This document shows, one piece after another, positions 8,102 through 15,876 of a stretch of 58,620 nucleotides of DNA (the first letter of the stretch is position 1; every line of letters begins with the position of its first letter). Origin of the DNA: Plantimonas leprariae. Its GTDB lineage: Bacteria; Pseudomonadota; Alphaproteobacteria; Rhizobiales; Rhizobiaceae. Position numbers and translations under genes: made by a program. The notes beneath the pieces were generated by a model. It was not told where the DNA came from. It did not search any database and saw only the letters and a program-made list of their open reading frames with translations. Location of the stretch: positions 1 through 58,620 of the forward strand of contig NZ_VZDO01000025.1 of assembly GCF_008802405.1 (NCBI RefSeq), given 5' to 3'.

Positions 8102-9130
8102 TCAGCTGGGGTTGGAGGCGCCGGACTGCGACTTGGGTGGTTCCGGTTCGCTCGACGTCGCGCTGGCGACGGCCTTGTCCACGACGGCGCCGACCTTTTC
8201 GGCGACGTCCCGGACGGCGTGCCTCGCCTCGTCAGGGCCGATGCCCTGCTCGCTGGCCGCCTCTAGCGTATCGTCGAGCACGCGCCCGCCGGCTTCCGCG
8301 ACGGCGTCGATACCGTGATCGACCGTCGCCTTGACCTGTTGTTTAAGATTGTCGCTGGTTTCCCCGAACAGGCGCGCTTCGGTTCGGCTGGACGGCAACA
8401 GCGCGGCGACGGCCGCACCGGCGAGAGCCGCCAGCCCAGCGACGACGAACGGGTTCTTGTCGACGGCTTCCAGCACACCGTTGCGGGCCTGACGCCCGGA
8501 CGCCGCCATGCGATCGCCGGCGGCGGATGCCGCTCGCACGCCGCTCTCGTAGGTCTCACCGGCGAACTCGGTGGCGGCGTTCGCGAGATCGCTCGCGGCG
8601 TCTCCCGTCCCTTTCCCGAAAGCAGATACCCGATCCGACACGGACACGGCGGCGTCGCTCACCGATTGCGCCGCGTCCGATACGACTGCGTTGGCTCGAT
8701 CCGCCACTGTGCCAGCTGCGGACGAAACGCTGCCGGCAGAACCGGCAGCGGAAGTGCGAGCGGACGCGGGAGCGGCGGTGCCGTCCCCCGAGGTTCGGCC
8801 AACGCCGCGGCTTGCGAGGGCTACGCCGGCGCCGATCAAGAGGAAGGGAGCCGGAAGGCGGCGCAACATGCCGAGCAGCGGATAGGCAGCGCCGACTCCG
8901 ATCGCAGCGGTCTGCAACGGATGGTCCTGCGCCAGTTTCTGGAGTTTGGCCAACCTGTCCTGTCCGGAATGGACGACGCGGCTCGTGACGTCGTCCCGGA
9001 TGCTGCTCGGCGAAAGCCGGCGGCGCAGTTCGCCAACCGTGCCGGCGAGGTCGGCGCGGATCCGCTCGGACTGCGCTTCGGCCTCGTCGATGTTGCTCGG
9101 CTGCAGTTCGGGAACGGCTCGGTCGGTCAT
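8102..9130 (-). CDS. DUF3618-containing protein
   Basis: A 342-residue protein. Residues about 18-50 form the DUF3618 helix (SERIRADLAGTVGELRRRL). Short hydrophobic stretches follow (AAIGVGAAYPLLGML; FLLIGAGVALAS), then a long Ala/Ser/Val-rich helical repeat region, a second glycine/alanine membrane patch and a charged C-terminus. DUF3618 proteins occur with holin-like partners in envelope or general-stress loci. 19 nt separate it from the next gene. Molecular role unknown. Confidence 0.8.
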   Translation of the reverse strand: MTDRAVPELQPSNIDEAEAQSERIRADLAGTVGELRRRLSPSSIRDDVTSRVVHSGQDRLAKLQKLAQDHPLQTAAIGVGAAYPLLGMLRRLPAPFLLIGAGVALASRGVGRTSGDGTAAPASARTSAAGSAGSVSSAAGTVADRANAVVSDAAQSVSDAAVSVSDRVSAFGKGTGDAASDLANAATEFAGETYESGVRAASAAGDRMAASGRQARNGVLEAVDKNPFVVAGLAALAGAAVAALLPSSRTEARLFGETSDNLKQQVKATVDHGIDAVAEAGGRVLDDTLEAASEQGIGPDEARHAVRDVAEKVGAVVDKAVASATSSEPEPPKSQSGASNPS

Positions 9131-9243
9131 GGCGTCGGTTCATCCATTGCGGTTGCCGGAGGCGGCGAAGTGAAGTGTTCCGACCAGCGCCGCTCGACCA
9201 AGGAATTGGTCGAGCGGCAGGAAGGTTGCGGCGCGAGCAGCCT

Positions 9244-10233
9244 TCAGTCGTTCCGCGTGGAGACCGTCGCCCGCCGCGTCGGGACGATGCGGTCGGCGTA
9301 GACCGGGTGGACGACGCCGGAGCGTCCGCCGAGCCAGCCGGCGATGGCGCCGAGCACGAGCGCGACGAAGGCGAGAAGCGAACCCTTCGAGACCACCGAA
9401 GCAGCCGTATCGGCGGCGTCGGTCGCCTTCTGCTTCGCTGAGGCAACGGTGTCGTTATAGCGCTTCTCGATGTCGGCGACCTGCGTCCGCGCCTGATCCT
9501 CTGGGATGCCACGGGCCTTAGCGAGCGCTTGCGCCGCCTGGGTACGGGCCTGGTCCTTGCCGGCTTCGTCGCCGGTCAGAAGACCGCGGACCGCGTTGAC
9601 CGCGTTGACCGCGTTGACCTGCAGCGCCTGCGGATCGGTGCCGGTGGATTGGATCTGGCTCGTGATCGCGTCGAGCGGGTTCGAGTTGGCGAGCGCCGGG
9701 GCCGCGGTGTGGGCCGCGGTCTTTCCGAGGCCACCGAGCGTCGAGGTGACGCCCGAGAACACGCCGCCGACGATGCCACCGACCGCGCTGGTCAGAAGGT
9801 AGAGAACAAGGAGCGTCGTGAACGCCCACGTCGTCAGGCCGTGCAGCGCCCCGGTGGTCGCGACGGTCTTGCCGGACATGCGGCTGGAGACGTAGCCGCC
9901 GACGTAAGCCGCGACGATGCCGCTGAGGACGTACCAGATGCCGGCGCCGATCGAGAAGGTCGAGGCGGCCGGGTTGTCGCCGGTGCCGGGATCGAGCGTC
10001 GCGATGCCGATCCCGACGCCGAGCATGGTCAGGAGCACCTGCGTGATCAGCCCGACCACGACGCCGGCGAAGATTGCACCCCACGACACTCTATTCATCA
10101 GCTCGACGCGCCTGTCGTCCTCGAGCGTCGGGCCGGTCAGCAGGTTCGCGTCGAGTGGCGCCGCGGTGCGCACGGCATCCGTTCGAAAGGCATCGCGCGG
10201 CAGCGTCCCGGATACGCTGGTGAAGTCGCTCAT
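9244..10233 (-). CDS. PhnA-like polytopic membrane protein
   Basis: A 329-residue protein annotated in relatives as PhnA-like, although it is not the zinc-ribbon PhnA. The core has membrane helices starting at VSWGAIFAGVVVGLITQVLL, then a segment ending GIVAAYVGGYVSSRMSGK and one at FTTLLVLYLLTSAVGGIVGG. An Ala/Gln-rich extracytoplasmic or cytosolic segment with long helices (about residues 200-285) follows, and a final helix SLLAFVALVLGAIAGWLGG ends it. A 27-bp triple repeat lies inside it (see repeat). Function unknown; it is part of the stress cluster. Confidence 0.8.
   Translation of the reverse strand: MSDFTSVSGTLPRDAFRTDAVRTAAPLDANLLTGPTLEDDRRVELMNRVSWGAIFAGVVVGLITQVLLTMLGVGIGIATLDPGTGDNPAASTFSIGAGIWYVLSGIVAAYVGGYVSSRMSGKTVATTGALHGLTTWAFTTLLVLYLLTSAVGGIVGGVFSGVTSTLGGLGKTAAHTAAPALANSNPLDAITSQIQSTGTDPQALQVNAVNAVNAVRGLLTGDEAGKDQARTQAAQALAKARGIPEDQARTQVADIEKRYNDTVASAKQKATDAADTAASVVSKGSLLAFVALVLGAIAGWLGGRSGVVHPVYADRIVPTRRATVSTRND
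9592..9618. repeat. Three 9-bp tandem repeats inside the PhnA-like gene
   Basis: CGCGTTGAC is repeated perfectly three times in a row. On the coding strand it gives the repeated tripeptide Val-Asn-Ala. Being a multiple of three, slippage here would change length without breaking the frame. Confidence 0.8.
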
Positions 10234-10321
10234 GGTCGATGGTCTTTCGTTGTGCGGCTGGCCGTCCGCGAGGACGACGTCCAGCGTCGGTGATCGAATG
10301 AATGGAAGGCGCGACGCGCGC

Positions 10322-10855
10322 CTACCACTGCGAGGCTTCGGCCTCGGTCGGCAAACGGCCGTTCGGGGTGACGCCGTGCACGACGTCGGGCAAGACTTGG
10401 GATAGCTGCTGCAGGAGGTCGCCCTGCGGCAGGCCGGTCTGCTGCGACAGCTGGTCGACCGTGTCTTGGCCGAGTGCCTGGTTCAGCTGATGCGGCGCGA
10501 TCGGCTGGTTCTCGCCGTCGCCGACCCACGAGTCGGCGATGCTGCCGTGGCCATTCTGCTGGAAGCGTTCGAGCAAGCCGCCGAGGCCGCCGGCTATGCC
10601 GCCGCCGGTCATGCCGCCGAGCAGCCCACCAAGGCCACCGCCTCCGCCGCCGAGCGCACCGGAGCCGAGCAGCGCCATCAGCGCCATGACGAGCGGCGAC
10701 GAACCGCCGCCCATCCCGCCCATGCCGCCACCGCCGAGGCCACCCCCGCCCAAGGCGCCGCCGAGCATGCCGCCAAGACCGCCGCCCATGCCGCCCTGTT
10801 GGCCGCCCATGCGCGAGTTGATGACGTTGCCGATGACCTGATCGAGAAGTCCCAT
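10322..10855 (-). CDS. YidB family (DUF937) protein
   Basis: A 177-residue protein. The N-terminus is MGLLDQVIGNVI, followed by a very glycine- and methionine-rich region (about residues 17-90) and the conserved C-terminal YidB/DUF937 part (IADSWVGDGENQPIAPHQL, then LGQDTVDQLSQQTGL and LLQQLSQVLPDVV). Function of the family is unclear. The gene lies between YsnF-like and PhnA-like genes, with 61- and 88-nt gaps. The low-complexity segment is much longer than in E. coli YidB. Confidence 0.88.
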   Translation of the reverse strand: MGLLDQVIGNVINSRMGGQQGGMGGGLGGMLGGALGGGGLGGGGMGGMGGGSSPLVMALMALLGSGALGGGGGGLGGLLGGMTGGGIAGGLGGLLERFQQNGHGSIADSWVGDGENQPIAPHQLNQALGQDTVDQLSQQTGLPQGDLLQQLSQVLPDVVHGVTPNGRLPTEAEASQW

Positions 10856-10916
10856 CGTTCGTATCCTTCGAAGGAGGAAGGCGGCCGGCGGATCGTCCCG
10901 CCGGCCACTTCGATGC

Positions 10917-11960
10917 TCAGAGCTTCTTGTCGGTGCCCCCGGACGGCAGGCCGAGCGTGCCGGTCCGGCGCGCCGACTGCTGCCGAACCTCGTCTTCGCT
11001 CAGCGACTGGTTGCGGCGCTCGTCCTCGATGTCGACTTCCGTGCGCCGCACCGTGTCGGAGACGGTCTCGGTACGCTCGGTGCCGACCTTCCGCAGGTCG
11101 ATCTCCTCCTTCACCCGCGCTTCCTTCGACACGACAGCCTCTTCGGCCCGCTCTTCCAGCTCGAGCGTCTGGTCACGGAAGGCCGCGTCGCCGGCTTCGA
11201 CAGGCCGGTCCACAGGGCGCCGCTCGATCTCGACGTGCTCCGAATGCAGCGACACGTTCTCACTGACCGGCTCCTCGCGAACGTAGGAGCGCACCCGAAC
11301 GCGACCGCCGGCGACGTCGCGCTTGCCGACCTTGAGGTTCTCCTCGACGACCTCGATCGTGCCGTCGCGGTCCCGGACCCCGGCGTCGCCGCGCAGGTTC
11401 GTCGTCTCCGCAGCCGAACCGGACAGCTGCGCCGCACCCGTCCCCGTCGTGCCGACCGGACGCGTCTCGACGTCGTCCCGCGAAACGAGGCTGTCGCTGG
11501 ATCCATAGCCGACCGCGCTCGACGTGCCGACCGCCGCCGCATCGTAGCCGGCGGACTGGCCGGACCAGCCTTCCGAGCGCCAAGTCGACTCGCGCTCGTC
11601 CATGTCGACCGTGCCTTCGTCATCCAGGATGTCGAGGATCGCATCGCGGTTGTGATCAGTGGTCGAGACGCTGACGAGGTAGCCGCCGCGGCTGAGGCCC
11701 TCGGCATAGGAGTGTCGGTCCTCGTCCGGCAGGAAGAAGTCGCCGAGCGCCTCGAAGAAGCCGCGCTCGTGGACCGGCTCGGTGGTCGTCGTCGTGGTCG
11801 TTGCGGTGGCCGACGAATCGGTGCCTTCGACCAGCCGGATCTCGTCGCGCGACACGCCGGCATCGACGACGCGCTCGATCGCAGCTTCCGCGTCGCTGCG
11901 GCTGTCGAAGAAGGCCGTCAGGGTCTGGCGGCTGGTAGTGGACGTGGTGTTGAGAGACAT
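10917..11960 (-). CDS. YsnF/AvaK-type stress protein (DUF2382)
   Basis: A 347-residue protein in two parts. Residues about 12-115 resemble the general-stress 17M/YflT-like domain (AFFDSRSDAEAAIERVVDAG; SYAEGLSRGGYLVSVST). Residues about 200-320 form the DUF2382 beta-helical repeat (VEENLKVGKRDVAGGRVRVR, SEHVEIERRPVDRPV, RTETVSDTVRRTEVDIED). Such proteins are stress-induced; their activity is unknown. GAGGAGGA precedes the ATG and overlaps the end of the gene upstream, so translation is coupled. Confidence 0.88.
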   Translation of the reverse strand: MSLNTTSTTSRQTLTAFFDSRSDAEAAIERVVDAGVSRDEIRLVEGTDSSATATTTTTTTEPVHERGFFEALGDFFLPDEDRHSYAEGLSRGGYLVSVSTTDHNRDAILDILDDEGTVDMDERESTWRSEGWSGQSAGYDAAAVGTSSAVGYGSSDSLVSRDDVETRPVGTTGTGAAQLSGSAAETTNLRGDAGVRDRDGTIEVVEENLKVGKRDVAGGRVRVRSYVREEPVSENVSLHSEHVEIERRPVDRPVEAGDAAFRDQTLELEERAEEAVVSKEARVKEEIDLRKVGTERTETVSDTVRRTEVDIEDERRNQSLSEDEVRQQSARRTGTLGLPSGGTDKKL

Positions 11961-11964
11961 AAGC

Positions 11965-12417
11965 TCATTCCTCCTCGGTTGGGTTTGTCTCGTCGCTCGA
12001 TCGCTCGACGACGACGCGCTGCTGGCGAAGGGTGACGGGGATCGCGACGTTCTCGGACGTCGTCTCGTGGCGGATGTGGACTTCCTCGACGAGGAACAGC
12101 CGCTTCTCCACCACCAGTCTTTCTTCGACGACCGGCAGGATCGTCACGCCGTTCTCGAGGCGAGGCTCGGGAACCGCGTCGATCATCCGGTCGACGGGAA
12201 CACGCTCGATGCTGACGCTCCGCTTCGACACGGCGTCGCGCAACGTCTCCTCGACCGTGTCGGTGACAAGCTGGACGCGAACCGTTCCGGTGACATGCTC
12301 GACCTTGTCGATCCGCGCCGTCTCCTCGACGACGTCGATCACGGTGTCGGACCGCTCGCCGACCGCGGCCTCGAGCGGTCGAGCCGGCGACATCGAGCCG
12401 TCCCGGTCAACCGACAT
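11965..12417 (-). CDS. DUF2382 protein, single-domain
   Basis: A 150-residue protein made almost entirely of the DUF2382 domain. Alternating beta-type repeats are visible (VEHVTGTVRVQLVTDTVEE, KRSVSIERVPVDRMI, LPVVEERLVVEKRLFLVEEV). It lies 4 nt from both neighbours, between csbD-like and YsnF-like genes, so the three form one transcript. It may pair with the DUF2382 part of the YsnF-like protein. Confidence 0.85.
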   Translation of the reverse strand: MSVDRDGSMSPARPLEAAVGERSDTVIDVVEETARIDKVEHVTGTVRVQLVTDTVEETLRDAVSKRSVSIERVPVDRMIDAVPEPRLENGVTILPVVEERLVVEKRLFLVEEVHIRHETTSENVAIPVTLRQQRVVVERSSDETNPTEEE

Positions 12418-12421
12418 GGCG

Positions 12422-12604
12422 TCAGCGCTTCAGAACGCTGCGAACGCCGTCCTTGGCTCGGCCGACGCCGGACTGGACCTTGCCGGCGGCCTTCTCGGCC
12501 GCGCCCTCAGCCTCCGTCGCCCGGTTGCCGGTGATCTTGCCGACGGCTTCCTTGATCGAGCCGGCGGCCTGCTTGCCCGCGCCTTCAATGCGGTTCTTGT
12601 CCAT
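12422..12604 (-). CDS. CsbD family general-stress protein
   Basis: A 60-residue protein matching CsbD: MDKNRIEGAGKQAAGSIKEA, then VGKITGNRATEAEGAAEKAAG. CsbD is a highly expressed small protein under general stress control in many bacteria; its role is unknown. It is preceded by AGGAGG and is the first gene of the minus-strand stress cluster. I searched the upstream 120 nt for a GGAAC-N16/17-CGTT site and found none. Confidence 0.92.
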   Translation of the reverse strand: MDKNRIEGAGKQAAGSIKEAVGKITGNRATEAEGAAEKAAGKVQSGVGRAKDGVRSVLKR

Positions 12605-12727
12605 CGCTGCTGCTTCCTCCTGCCGGAACCGGACCGCACGGCGGCGGTTGGTTCGATGCGGCGAGAGATGGGCAGCGCGCCGGCCACCAACAGAGCAGGA
12701 ATGCTCAGCTGATAAGGTAGAATACTA

Positions 12728-14236
12728 CTATTTTAACGGTTTGTTTATTTGGCTGGATGGCGAGTTCGACGCCAAGCCATGTTCGTGAGCCCAGACCACT
12801 ACAGCACCGCGCCGGTTGACCCCGATCTTGGCGTAGATGCGGGCCACGTGATTGCGAACCGTGTTCGGCGACATCGACAACCGATCGGCGATCTGCGCGT
12901 CGCCGAGACCTTCGCAGATGACGCGAAGGACTTCGATCTCGCGTTTCGTCAACGCAGCAACTTCCCTCGGCGGCGTTCCGAGCGGTTGGACCCGCAGGTT
13001 GGCGAGCGTCGCAACGATGCTGTGGCTGAACCAACTGGCATCCTTCATCACCGTCTCGATCGCGGTGACGAGCTCCAGCTCGGAATGACGCCGCTCGGTA
13101 ATGTCCTGGATCACCCACAGCACGCGCGGATCGTCCTCCACGGTAATCGCCGCCGCCGATACCAAGCAATCGAGTACGTCCCCCGCCTTGGTGCGAACCT
13201 TGGCGTCCGCGTTGTGCAGGCCGCCTGACGCCTCGATTACCTGCTCGAAACGCCGGCATGTTGCCGGCGTGTCCCAGAAGGCCAGCTCGCCGGGCCGCAG
13301 ACCGACGGTCGCCTCGTCGTCATGGCCGGTCATGCTGTTGAAGGCTCGGTTCGCATCGATGATCTCGTGACCCTTCAGCGACGTGACGACCATCGCAACG
13401 GGCGCCATGCGGAAGGCGTGCGCAAAGCGCTGTTCGCTCTGTCGCGCCAGCCGTTCCGCCTTCCGCCGCGGCTCGAGGTCGGCAAAGGTGAACAGCATGT
13501 AGTCCTCGTCGTTCACCTCGATCGGCTGGCCGGCGACGATCACCAGCTTCGACGTCCCGTCCGGCAGATCGAGTTCGGACTCCATCTGCGGCACGGGACG
13601 CCCTTCGACGATCCGCTCCTTGGCGAGCTTGCGATCCGTCGCGTTGGCGAAGATGTCGAAGTCGAACACCGAACGTCCGACGATCGCCTCGCGCTCGAAG
13701 CCCGTCATGTCGAGGAAGCCCTGGTTGACCTTGACGAAGCGCTGGTCCGACAGGCGGCAGATCAGCGCCGGGGCTGGGTTGGCGCCGAAGGCCCGCTCGA
13801 ACCGCTCTTCGGCCTCGAAACGCAGCGACGCGTCCTGCAGGATGAGCGCGAGGCATTCCGGCGCGCCGTTCTCGTCGCGGATCACGAGGCTGCGGATCTT
13901 GTGAACCCATTCCGGCTCGGCTGCGCCGGCTCTGGCGACCTCGACGATGACCTCCGAGAAGGCCTCGCCGCCGACCACGCGCTCGATCGGATCGCCGCCC
14001 GGCTCGACCGGGTGGTTGTTGCGGTAGCGCAGCTGGAAGCGCTCGCGGTAGTCCGAGACGGTCGGACCGAGTTCGTCAGTCGACAGGACGCCGTGCATGT
14101 CGAGCGCCGCGGCGTTCGCCCAGAGCAGCGTCTGGTCGGGATCGATCAGGATGACGCCCTCCGTCAAGCCGACGACGATCTCGCGCAGGACGTTCGCGCT
14201 GGTCGATCGAAGCGAGGCGGCGGAATGGTCGGTCAC
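12728..14236 (-). CDS. PAS-PAS-PAS-LuxR transcriptional regulator
   Basis: About 502 residues. Three PAS sensory domains (about 10-130, 145-265, 275-390) include QRFVKVNQGFLDMTGFEREA and HEIIDANRAFNSMTGHDDEA. A C-terminal LuxR/NarL helix-turn-helix follows (LTKREIEVLRVICEGLGDAQ to MSPNTVRNHVARIYAKIG). It is a soluble one-component sensor that should bind DNA in response to a small ligand, redox state or light; no chromophore cysteine motif is evident. I prefer GTG at 14236 because GGGAGAGG lies about 7 nt before it; ATG at 14266 is an alternative. It lies upstream of the stress cluster on the same strand and could regulate it. Confidence 0.88.
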   Translation of the reverse strand: MTDHSAASLRSTSANVLREIVVGLTEGVILIDPDQTLLWANAAALDMHGVLSTDELGPTVSDYRERFQLRYRNNHPVEPGGDPIERVVGGEAFSEVIVEVARAGAAEPEWVHKIRSLVIRDENGAPECLALILQDASLRFEAEERFERAFGANPAPALICRLSDQRFVKVNQGFLDMTGFEREAIVGRSVFDFDIFANATDRKLAKERIVEGRPVPQMESELDLPDGTSKLVIVAGQPIEVNDEDYMLFTFADLEPRRKAERLARQSEQRFAHAFRMAPVAMVVTSLKGHEIIDANRAFNSMTGHDDEATVGLRPGELAFWDTPATCRRFEQVIEASGGLHNADAKVRTKAGDVLDCLVSAAAITVEDDPRVLWVIQDITERRHSELELVTAIETVMKDASWFSHSIVATLANLRVQPLGTPPREVAALTKREIEVLRVICEGLGDAQIADRLSMSPNTVRNHVARIYAKIGVNRRGAVVVWAHEHGLASNSPSSQINKPLK

Positions 14237-14362
14237 ATTGCCTCTCCCGCCGAGTACGACGTCCATGGGCAAGTCGCGTTCGCTGCAACGACTTCAACGT
14301 CAAGTGAGAACAAACGCGCGGAGCCGAGAAGCATGGCGATCTGCCAAGTGCGCCACCTCTGG

Positions 14363-15337
14363 TCAGGCGGGATCGTGCAGTTCGACGTCGTCGTTTTCGC
14401 GCTTTTCGGGCCGAATGTAGATCGTGGTGAGCTCCGGCATCTCGGCGCGCAGCCGCGCCTCCAGCGCCTCGATCAGCGTCTCGCCCTCGCCCATCCTTAA
14501 GCTGTCGTCGAAATCGACGCTGGCCGCGACGAACACCTCGTCTGGCGCGGTGTGGATGGTGCGCACGTGGTTGACCGCCGTGATCCGGGCGTGCCCGTCG
14601 AGGACGGCCGTCACCCGCGCGACCAGCGCCTCGTCCGCCGGCTCGCCGATCAAAAGGCTCTTCGCCTCGCGGGCGAGCAGCATCGCGACGACCGCCAGCA
14701 CGATGCCGATGGCGATCGAGGCCGCTCCGTCGATCCGCGGCTCGTCGAGGCGGTGGCTGGCGTAGACGCCCGCCGCCGCCAGGGCGATGCCGACGAGCGC
14801 GGCGGCGTCCTCGAACGCCACGACGAGCGTCGAGGGGTCCTTCGACCGGCGGATCGCCTCCCACCAGCCCCGATCGCCCTTGGTGCGGCCAAGGTTCCGC
14901 ACCGCGATGATCCAGGACGTGCCTTCGAGCACGAACGCGACGGCGAGCACGACATAGTTCACGAACGGGTCGGAAAGCTGCTCGGGCGCGCGGATGTGCG
15001 CGTAGCCCTCGAACACCGACAGGCCCGCCCCGATCGCGAAGATCAGGATCGAGACGACGAAGCTCCAGAAGTAGATCTCGCGGCCGTAGCCGAACGGGTG
15101 CGCGCGGTCCGGCGGCCGGCGCCCCCGGTGCTCGCCGTAGAGGAGCAGCAGTTCGTTCGTGCTGTCGACCGTGGAATGGAAGCCCTCCGACAGCATCGAC
15201 GACGAGCCGGTGAGCCCCGCCGCGACGAACTTGGCGATCGCGATGCCGACATTGGCGGCGAGCGCGCCGTAGATGACGAGTTGCGATTTGCCGGCGCGAT
15301 CTCTCACCCTGCGGCCTTCGCCAGCCGCCTCCGGCAT
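14363..15337 (-). CDS. Cation diffusion facilitator (CDF) metal transporter
   Basis: A 324-residue inner-membrane protein with six membrane helices (about residues 18-215) and a C-terminal cytoplasmic ferredoxin-like domain. Metal-binding residues are visible in TM2 (SEGFHSTVDSTNE) and TM5 (AFEDAAALVGIAL). HPFGYGREIYFWSF is the family signature before TM3. CDF proteins export Zn2+, Mn2+, Fe2+ or similar ions against protons. It starts 1 nt after the DUF2945 stop. The exact metal cannot be told from the sequence. Confidence 0.9.
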   Translation of the reverse strand: MPEAAGEGRRVRDRAGKSQLVIYGALAANVGIAIAKFVAAGLTGSSSMLSEGFHSTVDSTNELLLLYGEHRGRRPPDRAHPFGYGREIYFWSFVVSILIFAIGAGLSVFEGYAHIRAPEQLSDPFVNYVVLAVAFVLEGTSWIIAVRNLGRTKGDRGWWEAIRRSKDPSTLVVAFEDAAALVGIALAAAGVYASHRLDEPRIDGAASIAIGIVLAVVAMLLAREAKSLLIGEPADEALVARVTAVLDGHARITAVNHVRTIHTAPDEVFVAASVDFDDSLRMGEGETLIEALEARLRAEMPELTTIYIRPEKRENDDVELHDPA

Positions 15338-15338
15338 T

Positions 15339-15527
15339 TCAGCCCTTCTTCAGTGCGCTTGCCTTGTGGGACGCCCTCTTGCCGGACTTGTCGCTCTCGA
15401 CGACGTATTTCGGGTCGTCCTGCAAGCCCTTGCCCTTCGCCGCGTCCTTCTTGACGACGTGCCCCGTGGAGTGTCCGCCGGAGGAGTCCCAGGACACCTT
15501 GTCGCCGCTCTTCAACGTCTTCGCCAT
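15339..15527 (-). CDS. DUF2945 small protein (Tudor-like hypervirulence-associated fold)
   Basis: A 62-residue protein: MAKTLKSGDKVSWDSSGGHS, then TGHVVKK and SDKSGKRASHKASALKK. This is the DUF2945 pattern, a small SH3/Tudor-like beta barrel of unknown function common in rhizobia and methylobacteria. The frame is open far upstream, but only from this ATG does it resemble the family. It is the first gene of the operon with the CDF transporter. Confidence 0.88.
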   Translation of the reverse strand: MAKTLKSGDKVSWDSSGGHSTGHVVKKDAAKGKGLQDDPKYVVESDKSGKRASHKASALKKG

Positions 15528-15740
15528 CGTGGTCCTCCGCGTGTCGGACAGATCGGTCCGAAGCCGTTGATGAAGCCCGACGAGCGGATGTCGTTCCCCG
15601 CGGCGCGACGCGAAACCCGAGTGCCGGCAAAACGAGGCCGGCGTTGCCCCAGACGGGCCGTTCGGAGGATGAAGATCATTCAGCCCTGCGGCTGGAGGAC
15701 GACCTGCGTCCTGTTGATCACTGTGCCGCGATGCAGGCGA

Positions 15741-15770
15741 CAACGTTGCAAACCATGTTCGGCAACGTTG
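15741..15770. promoter_or_regulatory. Paired CAACGTTG palindromes
   Basis: The 8-bp palindrome CAACGTTG occurs at 15741-15748 and again at 15763-15770, 22 bp apart (two helical turns). They lie in the 349-nt region between the divergent DUF2945-CDF operon and the AI-2E permease gene. Two same-face sites suggest cooperative binding by a dimeric regulator; this is inference. I see no gene in the rest of 15528-15876. Confidence 0.35.
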
Positions 15771-15876
15771 AAAGCCTCTCGACGAACCGGGCGCCGCCGC
15801 AACCTTCGCTGTCGACCGGCATCCATGAGGTTGCGGACGGTCCGTCGACCATGGCTGAACCATAGAAGGAGAACGG

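Noticed and set aside
9592-9618. Triple 9-bp repeat as a CRISPR or mobile-element mark
   Set aside because: It is an in-frame coding repeat inside a gene, with no spacers.
12605-12727. EcfG promoter upstream of csbD
   Set aside because: I looked for GGAAC-N16/17-CGTT or TGTT on the minus strand and found none, although the genes are of stress type.
15644-15865. 73-residue open frame before the AI-2E gene
   Set aside because: It covers the palindromes and has no conserved features; it is more likely a leader or regulatory region.
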